Source: CAZOWL01 sp964583605
GTDB lineage: Bacteria; Pseudomonadota; Gammaproteobacteria; Chromatiales; Chromatiaceae
Length of the DNA stretch: 64,000 nt
NCBI GenBank assembly: GCA_964583605.1
Contig: CAZOWL010000008.1
Coordinates: 1-64,000 of the forward strand
Direction: 5' to 3'
The notes below the pieces were generated by a model. It searched no databases and was not told where the DNA came from. It was given only the letters and a program-made list of their open reading frames with translations. This document shows positions 7,662 to 17,088 of this stretch, in pieces. Position numbers and translations under genes: made by a program. Each line of letters starts with the position of its first letter. The stretch's first letter is position 1.

Positions 7662-8340
7662 TGGTGTGGGCCAGCATAAGGAGCCTCTGGCTGACGATCT
7701 GCCCAAGCCGATCGAGCAGATCCGTTCCCATATCGGCCTTGAAGCGTTCCGGATCGCGGCTGCCGATGGCGAGGACCCCGAAGTGCGGCTCGGCATGGAT
7801 GGGGATCAGGGCAGCGCAGGTGATGCCCTGATCGGTGCCGGCGAAGAGCGCCTCGTGCCTGTGCGGATCGAGCGGGCCGCATAACGCGTGCGGGCGATCG
7901 ACGAACTCGAGAAAGGCCTGGGTGACAGGATCGCTCCGCGCGGCCGCGGGATCGAGCGGGAACAGCTTCAAGGCCACAGCCTCGGCGTTGAAGGCCTGGC
8001 GAAGGGCCTCGTCGAGCACCTCACTCAGGTGCTGGAGGTCGCGTGCGGCAATCACGCGCAGCGTTAAGGCATGCAGGCGCTCGGAGAGATCCTCATACTC
8101 GCGGGCGCGGGCTATGAGATGGGTGAGACGCCGCTGCTCGCGCTCGAGCCTCTCCCGGAGGACCGCGAGCTGGTGCTCGATCAATGACACGGCGCCACGC
8201 GCTGGGTGCGGGATCCGCAAGCGAGCAACCAGATCCGGTCGGTGGGCGAAGAATTCCGGATGCGCGGAGAGATAGGCGGCGACAGACTCGGCCGCATCCG
8301 GCTCGTAGGCGTCGCGCTCCGCAGCAGGCTCGGTCGTCAT
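7654..8340 (-). CDS. DUF484 family protein
   Basis: 228 residues. It begins with a family-typical segment (VAAYLSAHPEFFAHRPDLVA, then RIPHPARGAVSLIEHQLAVL), followed by a coiled coil (about 60-95) and a GAF-like C-terminal domain ending DLLDRLGQIVSQRL. The molecular role is unknown; the gene is almost always between dapF and xerC in gammaproteobacteria. It overlaps both neighbours by a few bases (ATGA with dapF), showing one operon. Confidence 0.9.
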   Translation of the reverse strand: MTTEPAAERDAYEPDAAESVAAYLSAHPEFFAHRPDLVARLRIPHPARGAVSLIEHQLAVLRERLEREQRRLTHLIARAREYEDLSERLHALTLRVIAARDLQHLSEVLDEALRQAFNAEAVALKLFPLDPAAARSDPVTQAFLEFVDRPHALCGPLDPHRHEALFAGTDQGITCAALIPIHAEPHFGVLAIGSRDPERFKADMGTDLLDRLGQIVSQRLLMLAHTNA

Positions 8341-9164
8341 AGGGCCATCTCCCCATCAAAGACGCGCACGGCCGGGCCGCTCATCCAGACAGGTGCCGTC
8401 TCGCTGGCCCATTCGATCAGCAGCTCGCCGCCTGGCAGCTCCACCTGGACCCGCTCCCCGAGCAGGCCCCAGAGCCGCCCGCAGACCACCGCGGCACAGG
8501 CCCCGCTGCCGCACGCGAGGGTCTCGCCGACGCCGCGCTCGAAGACCCGCAGCCGTATCCGGTCGTCACCGAGCACCTGCATGAAGCCCGCGTTCGCGCC
8601 AGCGGGGAAATCCGCGTGTTGGGCAATGCGTGGACCGAGCTCCGCGACCGGCGCTCGATCGAGATCTTCAACCGGGGTCACGGCGTGGGGGTTTCCGAGC
8701 GAGACGACACCGATCGGCCAGCTTCCCGATTCCAGCTGCAGGACATAGACGCTCGCTCGCGAAACCGCGCGATAGGGGATCTCTGGCGGCTCGAAGACAG
8801 GCGTGCCCATGTTGACGCGCACTTCACCGCCAGGCTGTACCGTCGCCTCGATGATCCCGGCATGCGTCTCCAACCGGACTCCGTCGCGCTCCGTCAGACC
8901 TTCGTCACGGGCAAAGCGAGCGACGCAGCGGGCGCCATTCCCGCACTGGCCAACCTCGTTGCCGTCGGCGTTGTAGATCCGATAAGAGAAGTCGGCGTCT
9001 GGACGGCGCGGGGCCCCGAGGACGAGCACTTGATCACAACCGACGCCAAAATGGCGATCGGCGAGGGCGCGGACCTGCTCCGGGGACAGCTCGAGCGACT
9101 GGCGCAGGCCATCGAGCACGACGAAGTCGTTCCCCAGGCCATGCATCTTGGTGAAGCGGATCAT
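8337..9164 (-). CDS. dapF: Diaminopimelate epimerase
   Basis: Interconverts LL- and meso-diaminopimelate for lysine and peptidoglycan synthesis. 275 residues from ATG 9164 (MIRFTKMHGLGNDFVVLD, the canonical start; an upstream extension of the frame is unconserved). The two catalytic cysteines are in GQCGNGARC and ETLACGSGAC, and the substrate Asn in YNADGNE and SLGNPHAV. First gene of the dapF-DUF484-xerC operon. Cofactor-free enzyme, cytoplasmic. Confidence 0.97.
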   Translation of the reverse strand: MIRFTKMHGLGNDFVVLDGLRQSLELSPEQVRALADRHFGVGCDQVLVLGAPRRPDADFSYRIYNADGNEVGQCGNGARCVARFARDEGLTERDGVRLETHAGIIEATVQPGGEVRVNMGTPVFEPPEIPYRAVSRASVYVLQLESGSWPIGVVSLGNPHAVTPVEDLDRAPVAELGPRIAQHADFPAGANAGFMQVLGDDRIRLRVFERGVGETLACGSGACAAVVCGRLWGLLGERVQVELPGGELLIEWASETAPVWMSGPAVRVFDGEMAL

Positions 9165-9394
9165 CGGCGTGACTCTAGGTCTCGATGGCGTGGATTGGCA
9201 AGGCCGGGAGAACCCATGGCGCGACAGCGCCGAAGGCCCGTCGCGGTGTCCTGGCAAGAGTAAATGGCCAGCCGGCTTGGATCAACAAGGCTGGTGGCCA
9301 ACGGTCGTGTCCCTGCCAGTCGTTTGACAGCGGCCAGGCGGCCTCCTAGGATCGCGGCCGTGCGCCTCGCTCCGCCGGCCCAGGAGGACCCTCG

Positions 9395-9964
9395 ATGCCG
9401 CGATTACCGCTGTGGCAATGGATCGTCGCCATCGCCTTTCTTGTATTCTATGGCTTTGCCGTCTTCGCGCTCACGCGCGACTATTACCTCCGTCATCCTC
9501 AGGGCGCGGCGCCGGTCGCGGGGCCGCACGGCAGCTCACCGGCCCGGCTCCAAGATCAACCCCCTGCCGCGGCGCCGGAGATTGCGGGCGTGCTGCGCGG
9601 CGAGGACCCAGCCCCGATCGACCGGCTTGCTGACGAGCTGTTCACTCAGGGTCACTACGCCGAGGCCCTGCCGCTCTACGAGCGCCTGATCGAGCTGAGC
9701 CCTGACGACGTCGAGGCCCACAACGATCTCGGGCTGGCGCGCCACTACACGGGTGATACGCTCGGCGCACTCGAGGTGCTGGAGCGCGGCACCGAGAAAG
9801 ATCCGGCGCATCAGCGGATCTGGCTGACGCTCGGGTTCGTGCGCGCGGCGGCAGGCGAGACCGCAGCGGCCCGCGAGGCACTCGAGCGGGCGCGATCCCT
9901 CGCGCCGCGAACCCCGGTCGGCGAAGAGGCGGCGCGTCTGATCAAGCAGCTCGAGAAGGGCTAG
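9395..9964 (+). CDS. Membrane-anchored TPR protein
   Basis: 189 residues. One N-terminal membrane segment (about 7-26, WIVAIAFLVFYGFAVFALTR) is followed by a Pro/Ala-rich linker and about three tetratricopeptide repeats (75-185, e.g. GHYAEALPLYERLIELSPDD, then AHNDLGLARHYTGDTLGALE). The repeats would face the periplasm and mediate protein contacts; partner unknown. A GGAGG-like site (CAGGAGG) precedes the ATG. The gene stands alone between divergent dapF and the convergent methyltransferase gene. Confidence 0.75.
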   Translation: MPRLPLWQWIVAIAFLVFYGFAVFALTRDYYLRHPQGAAPVAGPHGSSPARLQDQPPAAAPEIAGVLRGEDPAPIDRLADELFTQGHYAEALPLYERLIELSPDDVEAHNDLGLARHYTGDTLGALEVLERGTEKDPAHQRIWLTLGFVRAAAGETAAAREALERARSLAPRTPVGEEAARLIKQLEKG

Positions 9965-10017
9965 CGATCATACTGCGGCTAGGACACCGCGGAGGCTGAT
10001 CGTTTCCGTGTGGAGCA

Positions 10018-10092
10018 TACGCGATGCGTACCCTACGGCCATACGGACGGGGCGATGGAGACGCCGGATGGTACGCGGTGCGTACACTACGC
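10018..10092. repeat. Degenerate direct repeat, about 21 bp twice
   Basis: ATACGCGATGCGTACCCTAC (from 10018) and GTACGCGGTGCGTACACTAC (from 10072) differ at three positions and are 54 bases apart, in the intergenic stretch 9965-10218 between convergent genes. A further hairpin TGGCGG-N7-CCGCCA lies at 10141-10159 and could terminate either gene. The GTGCGTACCCTACG core resembles small dispersed repeats common in many proteobacteria; no third copy was noticed here. Confidence 0.6.
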
Positions 10093-10218
10093 TGCGTGTT
10101 TGCGGTCACGCGGCCCCCGGCACGGACCCCTCGACGCCTCTGGCGGAGGAGCCCCGCCATGTGAGGCCTCTCTATGTCCGGGCTTCGGCGGCGAGCTGAG
10201 CGGGCGATTGCGACACGC

Positions 10219-10809
10219 TCAATCGCGACAGGCCATGGCCACCGTGTAGTGGGCACCCTGCTTGAGCTTGTCGTAGTTGCCGAAGACCTCGGTCAGATTG
10301 CGCCGGATGTACTGCCGCAGGCCGTTTATGGTGACGAGATAGAGCCGGCCGCCCGGGCGCAGGCGGGCACGCGCATCATGCAGCAGGATCGCGAGCAGTT
10401 CCTTGCCGACCTTTGCCGGGACGTTACTGGCGATCAGATCGAAACGGCGCGACGGCTCGATCTGATCGAAGCCGTTGCTGAGCTCCGCACGGGCGTTCTC
10501 GAGCGTATTGCGCCTCGCATTGCGGTTGGCATACTCGACCGCGACGAAATCCTTATCAACCATCAGCGTGCCGCCTCGGGGCGCGCGGATCGCAAGTGCG
10601 AGGCCGAGCGGGCCGTAGCCACATCCCAGATCGAGACAATCGTCCTGCGGGCGGACCTCGACTTGGCCCAGCAGCAACCGCGTCCCCTCGTCGATCTCGC
10701 GCGGCGAGAAGAGTCCCCAGGTGCTGGATAGGGTCACCTCGCGGCCACCGAGCTCGGCCGTGAAGACGATATCCTGCCGCAAGCGTGCGAGCTGTTCCGA
10801 CGTGAGCAT
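10219..10809 (-). CDS. RsmC-like class I SAM methyltransferase
   Basis: 196 residues from ATG 10809. Rossmann-type methyltransferase of the MTS/RsmC family: the SAM-binding loop is LDLGCGYGPLGLAL (about 55-68), the acidic ribose-binding residue is in MVDKD, and the motif IV is ASNVPAKVGK where RNA or protein N-methyltransferases usually have NPPF. It is about half the length of E. coli RsmC, lacking the N-terminal pseudo-domain, as is common for stand-alone members. Probable target is RNA (guanine N2), but the Asn-Val-Pro variant makes that uncertain. Confidence 0.75.
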   Translation of the reverse strand: MLTSEQLARLRQDIVFTAELGGREVTLSSTWGLFSPREIDEGTRLLLGQVEVRPQDDCLDLGCGYGPLGLALAIRAPRGGTLMVDKDFVAVEYANRNARRNTLENARAELSNGFDQIEPSRRFDLIASNVPAKVGKELLAILLHDARARLRPGGRLYLVTINGLRQYIRRNLTEVFGNYDKLKQGAHYTVAMACRD

Positions 10810-10955
10810 AGACTGGATTCCGAGCAGATTTGCCGTCCTCCCCCGGCGTGTCGACCGGCGCAACGGGAGGTCCTGGGCGGGGTGGGGTTATTGTAGCGGC
10901 TCAATCGTTTAGACTCTCGGCATGTGTCCTACAACCCGCCGTCAGCTGAGCGCCG

Positions 10956-12215
10956 ATGCACGATCCGGCCGGGCAGCTTGAGATCCGCGTTGGCACCGCG
11001 CAGGGCCGTGCGGTCGTCCAGGTGCGCACCACGCGTCAGGCAACGGCCGCGCGACTATTCCGTGGACGCGACGCTGACGCCGCGGTGTGTCTGGTGCCGA
11101 CCGTCTACAGCCTCTGTGCAACGGCTCAGGCCGTGGCCTGTGCCCGGGCGATCGAGCAGGCGCGCGGGGTATCACCGCCCGCGGCCATTCGTCAGCGCCG
11201 CGACCGCCTCATTGCGGCCGAGACCGTCCGCGAGCACCTCTGGAGGATCTTCCTCGACTGGCCGCAGGCCATCGGGGCGCCCCCCGATGAGTCAGCAATG
11301 GCCCGCGCCGTGGGGCTCTATTCCGGCTGGCGGCAGGCGCTGCTCACCGGCCTCGAGCCCCTGCTCGCGGCAAGCGCCGGCCAGTCCGGCCCAAACCGGC
11401 CGGCTGACGCTGGGGCCCAAGAGGTCGAAGCGGCCCTGACCGAGCTGGTGACGGAGCGGATCTTCGGAACCGCTCCGGGGGATTGGCTCGTCGGCATTCA
11501 GGATCGCGCGGCGCTCAGGCGCTGGTCGGAACAGACCGAGACGACCACCGCACGGCTGATCGGTTGGCTGATCCGTTCCGGCCGGGCCGGCCTGGGCCGC
11601 TGCCCGGTGCCGCCGCTTCCGCGCGACATCGCGGCGGGCCTGTTGCCGGCGCTCGACGCGGGGCAATGGGCGAGCTTCCCGGGCAAGCCAACCTGGGCCG
11701 GCCGGACCCACGAGACGAGCCCTCTCACGCGCAATCTCGCGCGACCCTTGCTGACCGACCTCTTAGACGATTGCGGCAACGGTTTGCTGAGCCGGCTCGT
11801 CGCAGTGCTGATCGAGGTCGCACGCTTGCTCGCGCCCAGACAGGCCGTAGAGCTGCCGCACGTCAGTGCCCGCCCCCCATTCGAGGGCGCGGCAGACGGC
11901 AGGACCACGGGCGACGGGGTCGGGTGGGCCTGGGTGCCTGCGGCCCGGGGACTCCTGCTGCACCGCGTCGCATTGGACGGCGATCGAATCGCCGATTACT
12001 TTATCCTCGCGCCGACGGATTGGAATTTCCACCCTCAAGGGGTTGTGGCAAGCGGACTTGCAGCCATCATCGACCAGATGGGCGGGCCAGCGGCCAGCTC
12101 TGACCTCGCCCGGCTCTTCGTGATCGCCGTCGATCCTTGTGTCAGGTTCGATATCGTGACGGACGTTCGCGCACAGCCTACCCAACCCAACAGCCTCAAC
12201 ACAACAGCCAGGTAA
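10956..12215 (+). CDS. hupK: HupK-like hydrogenase maturation protein
   Basis: 419 residues, a paralogue of the [NiFe]-hydrogenase large subunit thought to act as scaffold or chaperone during active-site assembly. The region VYSLCATAQAVACARAIEQA corresponds to the first cysteine motif of large subunits but keeps only one usable Cys, and the end VDPCVRFDIVT corresponds to DPCxxC with the second Cys gone. Both losses are typical of HupK/HoxV proteins and exclude catalysis. Immediately followed (8 bases) by hypC, so part of a hupK-hypC-hypD-hypE operon. The overall assignment rests on these motifs and on context. Confidence 0.75.
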   Translation: MHDPAGQLEIRVGTAQGRAVVQVRTTRQATAARLFRGRDADAAVCLVPTVYSLCATAQAVACARAIEQARGVSPPAAIRQRRDRLIAAETVREHLWRIFLDWPQAIGAPPDESAMARAVGLYSGWRQALLTGLEPLLAASAGQSGPNRPADAGAQEVEAALTELVTERIFGTAPGDWLVGIQDRAALRRWSEQTETTTARLIGWLIRSGRAGLGRCPVPPLPRDIAAGLLPALDAGQWASFPGKPTWAGRTHETSPLTRNLARPLLTDLLDDCGNGLLSRLVAVLIEVARLLAPRQAVELPHVSARPPFEGAADGRTTGDGVGWAWVPAARGLLLHRVALDGDRIADYFILAPTDWNFHPQGVVASGLAAIIDQMGGPAASSDLARLFVIAVDPCVRFDIVTDVRAQPTQPNSLNTTAR

Positions 12216-12223
12216 AGAGCCAT

Positions 12224-12483
12224 ATGTGTCTCGCGATCCCAGCCAAGATTGTTGCTATCGATGCCAGCGGACAGCAGGCCACCGTCATGCTCGGCGATGT
12301 CGCGAAGGAGGTGTCACTGGCTTTGGTCGATGATGCGACCATTGGCGACTACGTCCTGCTGCACGTCGGCTACGCGCTTAGCAAGATCAGCGCCGCCGAG
12401 GCCGAGCAGACGCTCGCCCTGATGGTCGAGGCCGGCATCCTCGAGGATGTCTCGAGCCCGTCGGCCGCAGCGGAGGATGATCG

Positions 12484-12487
<4 letters not shown>
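12224..12487 (+). CDS. hypC: Hydrogenase maturation chaperone HypC
   Basis: 87 residues starting with the essential MCLAIPAKIV, whose Cys2 carries or transfers the Fe(CN)2CO group with HypD. GDYVLLHVGYALSKIS is the second family block. The start ATG at 12224 follows AGGTAAAGAG; the frame is open upstream, but Cys2 fixes the start. The stop overlaps the ATG of hypD. Confidence 0.96.
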
Positions 12488-13631
<1,144 letters not shown>

Positions 13632-13632
<1 letters not shown>

Positions 13633-14678
13633 TGGGCCATGAGCGCCGCTTCTCCGCGCGCTTGGACCTCAAGCACGGTGTCGTCGAGATGAGCCACGGC
13701 TCCGGTGGTCGGGCGATGGCACAGCTCATCGACGAGCTGTTTCAGCGCCATCTCGACAACGCGCTGCTGCGCCAGCGCAATGACCAGGCCTGCTTCACAC
13801 CGCCGCCGGGGCGGCTCGTCATCAGCACGGACGGACACGTCGTCGCGCCGCTCTTCTTCCCGGGTGGCAACATCGGCTCGCTGGCTGTGCATGGCACGAT
13901 CAACGATGTGGCAATGGCCGGTGCGAGGCCGCTGTACCTCGCCGCCGGCTTCATCCTTGAAGAGGGCCTTCCGCTGTCCGATCTCGCTCGCCTGGTGGTC
14001 AGCATGGCGGAGGCAGCCAGCGAAGCCGGGGTCCCGGTCATCACCGGCGACACGAAGGTTGTCGAGCGCGGCAAGGGCGACGGCTGTTTTATCACGACCA
14101 CTGGGATCGGAGTCGTCCCCGAGGGGGTCACGATCTCCGGTGATCGTGCGGCCCCGGATGACGCCATCTTGGTGAGCGGCACCATCGGCGATCATGGCGT
14201 CGCCATCCTCTCACAACGCGAGGGCCTGGGCTTCGAGGCGAAGATCGTTTCAGACACGGCGGCCTTGCACGAGCTGGTTGCCGCGATGGTCGCGGCGGTA
14301 CCCGACATCCATTGCCTGCGCGACCCGACCCGCGGCGGTCTGGCGACGACGCTGAACGAGCTGGCTCAGCAGTCCGGCGTCGGCATGCAGATCCGCGAGG
14401 AGGCCATCCCGATCCGGCCCGGGGTCGCAGCGGCCTGCGAGCTACTCGGCCTCGATCCGCTTTACGTCGCCAATGAAGGGAAGCTGATCGCGATCTGCCC
14501 GGCGGCAGAGTCAGAGCGCCTACTCGCGGTGATGCGCGCGCACCCACTTGGCCAGCAAGCGGCCTGTATCGGTCAAGTTGTCGCCGACCCGCACAGATTC
14601 ATCCAGATGGAGACGCGCTTTGGCGGCCAGCGCATTGTCGACTGGCTGGCCGGAGACCAGCTGCCGCGAATCTGCTGA
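13632..14678 (+). CDS. hypE: Hydrogenase maturation protein HypE
   Basis: 348 residues. Converts a carbamoyl group on its C-terminal Cys into thiocyanate, the cyanide donor for the active-site iron. The PurM-like ATP-binding fold shows MSHGSGGRAMAQLIDELF, GDTKVVERGKGDG and DPTRGGLATTLNELAQ; the chain ends in the required PRIC. The start ATG lies in the hypD stop (TGATG). HypA, HypB and HypF are not in this window and must be elsewhere, as must the hydrogenase structural genes. Confidence 0.97.
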
Positions 14679-14849
14679 AGGCTCCTCTCACGCCAATCGC
14701 CGCGCCTCCGGTGCCGCCCCGATGAGGTCCACACCACATTAGGTGTTCCCGACGGGCAGAGAAGTCGGCGCTTGGTGTGACGCCCCCCGGATGTCGCTGC
14801 GGCCCCATCCGGCCGGCCTGTGTCGCGAGCGGGGCCGGGATAGCAGGGT

Positions 14850-15938
14850 CTATCGCCCCCAGAGCTTGTCGTCGACGTAGCGCTTGATGATCTGCTGGGC
14901 TGGGGTGCCCACGCTGGTGAACTCGAGATTGGTCCGATAGCGTCCCCGGACACGCTGCGTACGTAGGACGCGGGCGTAGAGGTCGCCGATGCTCTTGCCT
15001 TGGTCGAGTGCAGAAGGCTCGAGAGCCACGACGACCTCGGAGCAGGCTGGGAGCGCGATCGGCAGATCGGCGCTCATACCATGGTAGCCGAGATCCTGAG
15101 CGCGGCCTTCGAGGCTTTGGTACATCACCTTCTTGTCCTCGACGCGCCGGAATCGCAATGGGATATCGACCTTGATTCGCGGCGCGGTGCGCGGCTCCGC
15201 ATCGGGCACCTCGAGCCGCCGGGGCCTCGTGCTCGCCTTCAGCTCGTAGAGCCGGACGGGGACGCTCTTGCCCTTCGGCATCACCTCGTTGATGTGGCCG
15301 ATCTCGATGAACTCCCGCGCCGCATCGTGGCTCGCCTCGCTCAACAGCACCTGGCCGCGCAGTGCGTAGGCCTCGATACGTGAGGCCAGATTCACGGCCT
15401 CGCCAACCGCCGTGTACTCGCTATGCCAGTCTGAGCCGAAGCTGCCGACCATCACCGGACCGGTGCTGACGGCGATCCCCGCATGCAATCGGGGCTGACC
15501 CTGGGCCTCGCTCTCCGTGTTCAGGTCCTGCATCGCTCGCTGCATCGCTATGGCGCAGTTGATCGCTTGGCAGAGATCGCCCCCCTCGGCACCGCGACCA
15601 CCGAACAACGCCAGGACGGCGTCACCGACGAACTTGTCGACGACACCGCCGTGCTCGACCACCTGTCGACTCATCGCACTGTAGTAGCGGTTCAACAGCT
15701 CGCTCGTGAGCACCGGTGCGATGGCATCCGATAGCGCGGTGAAGCCGCGCAGGTCGGCGAGCAAGACCGTGACCTCGGCGCTCACGATCGGTTGGCGCGC
15801 GAGCAACAGCGCGTCGACCAGAGCGCTGAGGCGGCCTTCGAGGACGCTGCGATGCTCAGCCGTCTCATGCGACGCCAAGATCTCCGCGACGGCATCTAAG
15901 AGATCCGCCTCGAATTGCCGCCGTCGGTGATATTGCAT
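14850..15938 (-). CDS. Class III nucleotide cyclase with C-terminal PilZ domain
   Basis: 362 residues from ATG 15938 (a GTG two codons earlier is possible). Catalytic domain about 55-225: metal Asp62 in LLADLRGFT, the second Asp in DKFVGDAVLALFGG, and EYTAVGEAVNLASRIEA with the transition-state Asn and Arg. The C-terminal domain (about 240-350) resembles PilZ: RTAPR fits the RxxxR motif, while the second motif reads DLGYHG instead of D/NxSxxG, with Ser replaced by Gly. The likely product is cAMP, perhaps under c-di-GMP control; the altered motif weakens that. No membrane or sensor domain is visible. Stand-alone gene. Confidence 0.8.
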   Translation of the reverse strand: MQYHRRRQFEADLLDAVAEILASHETAEHRSVLEGRLSALVDALLLARQPIVSAEVTVLLADLRGFTALSDAIAPVLTSELLNRYYSAMSRQVVEHGGVVDKFVGDAVLALFGGRGAEGGDLCQAINCAIAMQRAMQDLNTESEAQGQPRLHAGIAVSTGPVMVGSFGSDWHSEYTAVGEAVNLASRIEAYALRGQVLLSEASHDAAREFIEIGHINEVMPKGKSVPVRLYELKASTRPRRLEVPDAEPRTAPRIKVDIPLRFRRVEDKKVMYQSLEGRAQDLGYHGMSADLPIALPACSEVVVALEPSALDQGKSIGDLYARVLRTQRVRGRYRTNLEFTSVGTPAQQIIKRYVDDKLWGR

Positions 15939-16053
15939 GCCCACGCTTCACTCAGTGCTTGCCATGGGCCATGATACTGCAGAGGCCGCGATCTAGGGCA
16001 TGATCGCCGCTACGCTCGTCAGGCGGTCTCGGCCGAGCCGCCCTGGCGCACGA

Positions 16054-16977
16054 TCAGGCCGACGGCGGCGGGCTGAGCTGGAAGATCTGCTCGAGGCGCT
16101 CAAGGAGCTCGCGCAGCTCGAGCGTGAGCAGCGCCACCTCTGAATCAAAGCGGGCCAGAGGGTCTTCGTTGTCGGTTTCACTCAACTCTTCGAGCAAGGC
16201 GTCGGCAAGCCGAATCCGTTTGAGCGCCAGGTCCTCGCCGAGGACGAACGAAACGCGCTCCGACCAATCCAGGGCGAGCTGGACGACCTGTTTGCCGGCC
16301 CGCAGGTGCGTCGCGATCTCCTCACCGGTCAGGTCCTGACCGCGACAGCGGATGACGGACTGCGTGTCCTGCGGGTCCCGCAGCTCACAGGCATCGCCGA
16401 GCATGAGACCGACCGGAGCGCTGCCGCGGGAGACCCAGTCGGTCATCGCTGCCGCCGGGGCCTCGGGCGGCCGCGGCGGCGTCGCCGGCAGGGTATCGAG
16501 GGTCTCTCGCAGCAGGCTGACGATGTCCTCGGCGACCCTCTCGCTCGAGGCCTCAACGACCAGCCAGCCCAACTGCGTGTCCACATAGGCGCGCGTCGGC
16601 ACCGAGCGGGTGAAGGCGCGGGGCAACATCTCGGCCATGATCGCGTCGCGCAAGCGCCGCCGCTCGGCCCGTCCTACGCTACGGACCTCGCCGTCCTCGA
16701 TCTCGGCCACCCGCTCCGCGAGGGCCTCTGCCACAACCGCGGCCGGCAACAGCCGCTCTTGGCGGCGTGCGCAGAACAGGAGGCAGCGGTTCATGGCGTG
16801 GACAAGAGGCCCCTCCTGCCGGCCGTGGCCATCGCCGCTCGGTGCGACCCAACCGAGGGTACTGGTCTCCATCGGCCCGCAAGGTCGGAAGGCATGCCGA
16901 GCCATGCGGCGCTCCAACTCCTCGGCATCCCACTCGAAGCGCTCCTGCAGCTTGAACAGCCTCGCGCTTTTGAACAT
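16054..16977 (-). CDS. rdgC: Recombination-associated protein RdgC
   Basis: 307 residues. Ring-shaped DNA-binding protein that restrains RecA. The start MFKSARLFKLQERFEWDAEE and the block HAFRPCGPMETSTLGWVAP are diagnostic; NRCLLFCARRQERLLPAAVV and the C-terminal DLALKRIRLAD follow. Length agrees with the family. A strong hairpin lies between it and the upstream ampG-like gene. Confidence 0.93.
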   Translation of the reverse strand: MFKSARLFKLQERFEWDAEELERRMARHAFRPCGPMETSTLGWVAPSGDGHGRQEGPLVHAMNRCLLFCARRQERLLPAAVVAEALAERVAEIEDGEVRSVGRAERRRLRDAIMAEMLPRAFTRSVPTRAYVDTQLGWLVVEASSERVAEDIVSLLRETLDTLPATPPRPPEAPAAAMTDWVSRGSAPVGLMLGDACELRDPQDTQSVIRCRGQDLTGEEIATHLRAGKQVVQLALDWSERVSFVLGEDLALKRIRLADALLEELSETDNEDPLARFDSEVALLTLELRELLERLEQIFQLSPPPSA

Positions 16978-17017
16978 CTCAACACCCCCACCCGCGGCAA
17001 AAGCGGCGCATTATGCG

Positions 17018-17045
17018 CGGGCGGCTCGCGTTTGCAAGCCGCCCG
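17018..17045 (-). terminator. Hairpin between ampG-like gene and rdgC
   Basis: Perfect 9-bp stem CGGGCGGCT/AGCCGCCCG with a 10-base loop, 44 bases beyond the stop of the ampG-like gene and 40 bases before the rdgC start on the minus strand. There is no T run, so intrinsic termination is uncertain; it may instead act as an attenuator or RNA-stability element. Confidence 0.4.
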
Positions 17046-17088
17046 AGACATTGGCCAACCCCACCACGAGTCGGGTGCCGGGACCCGG

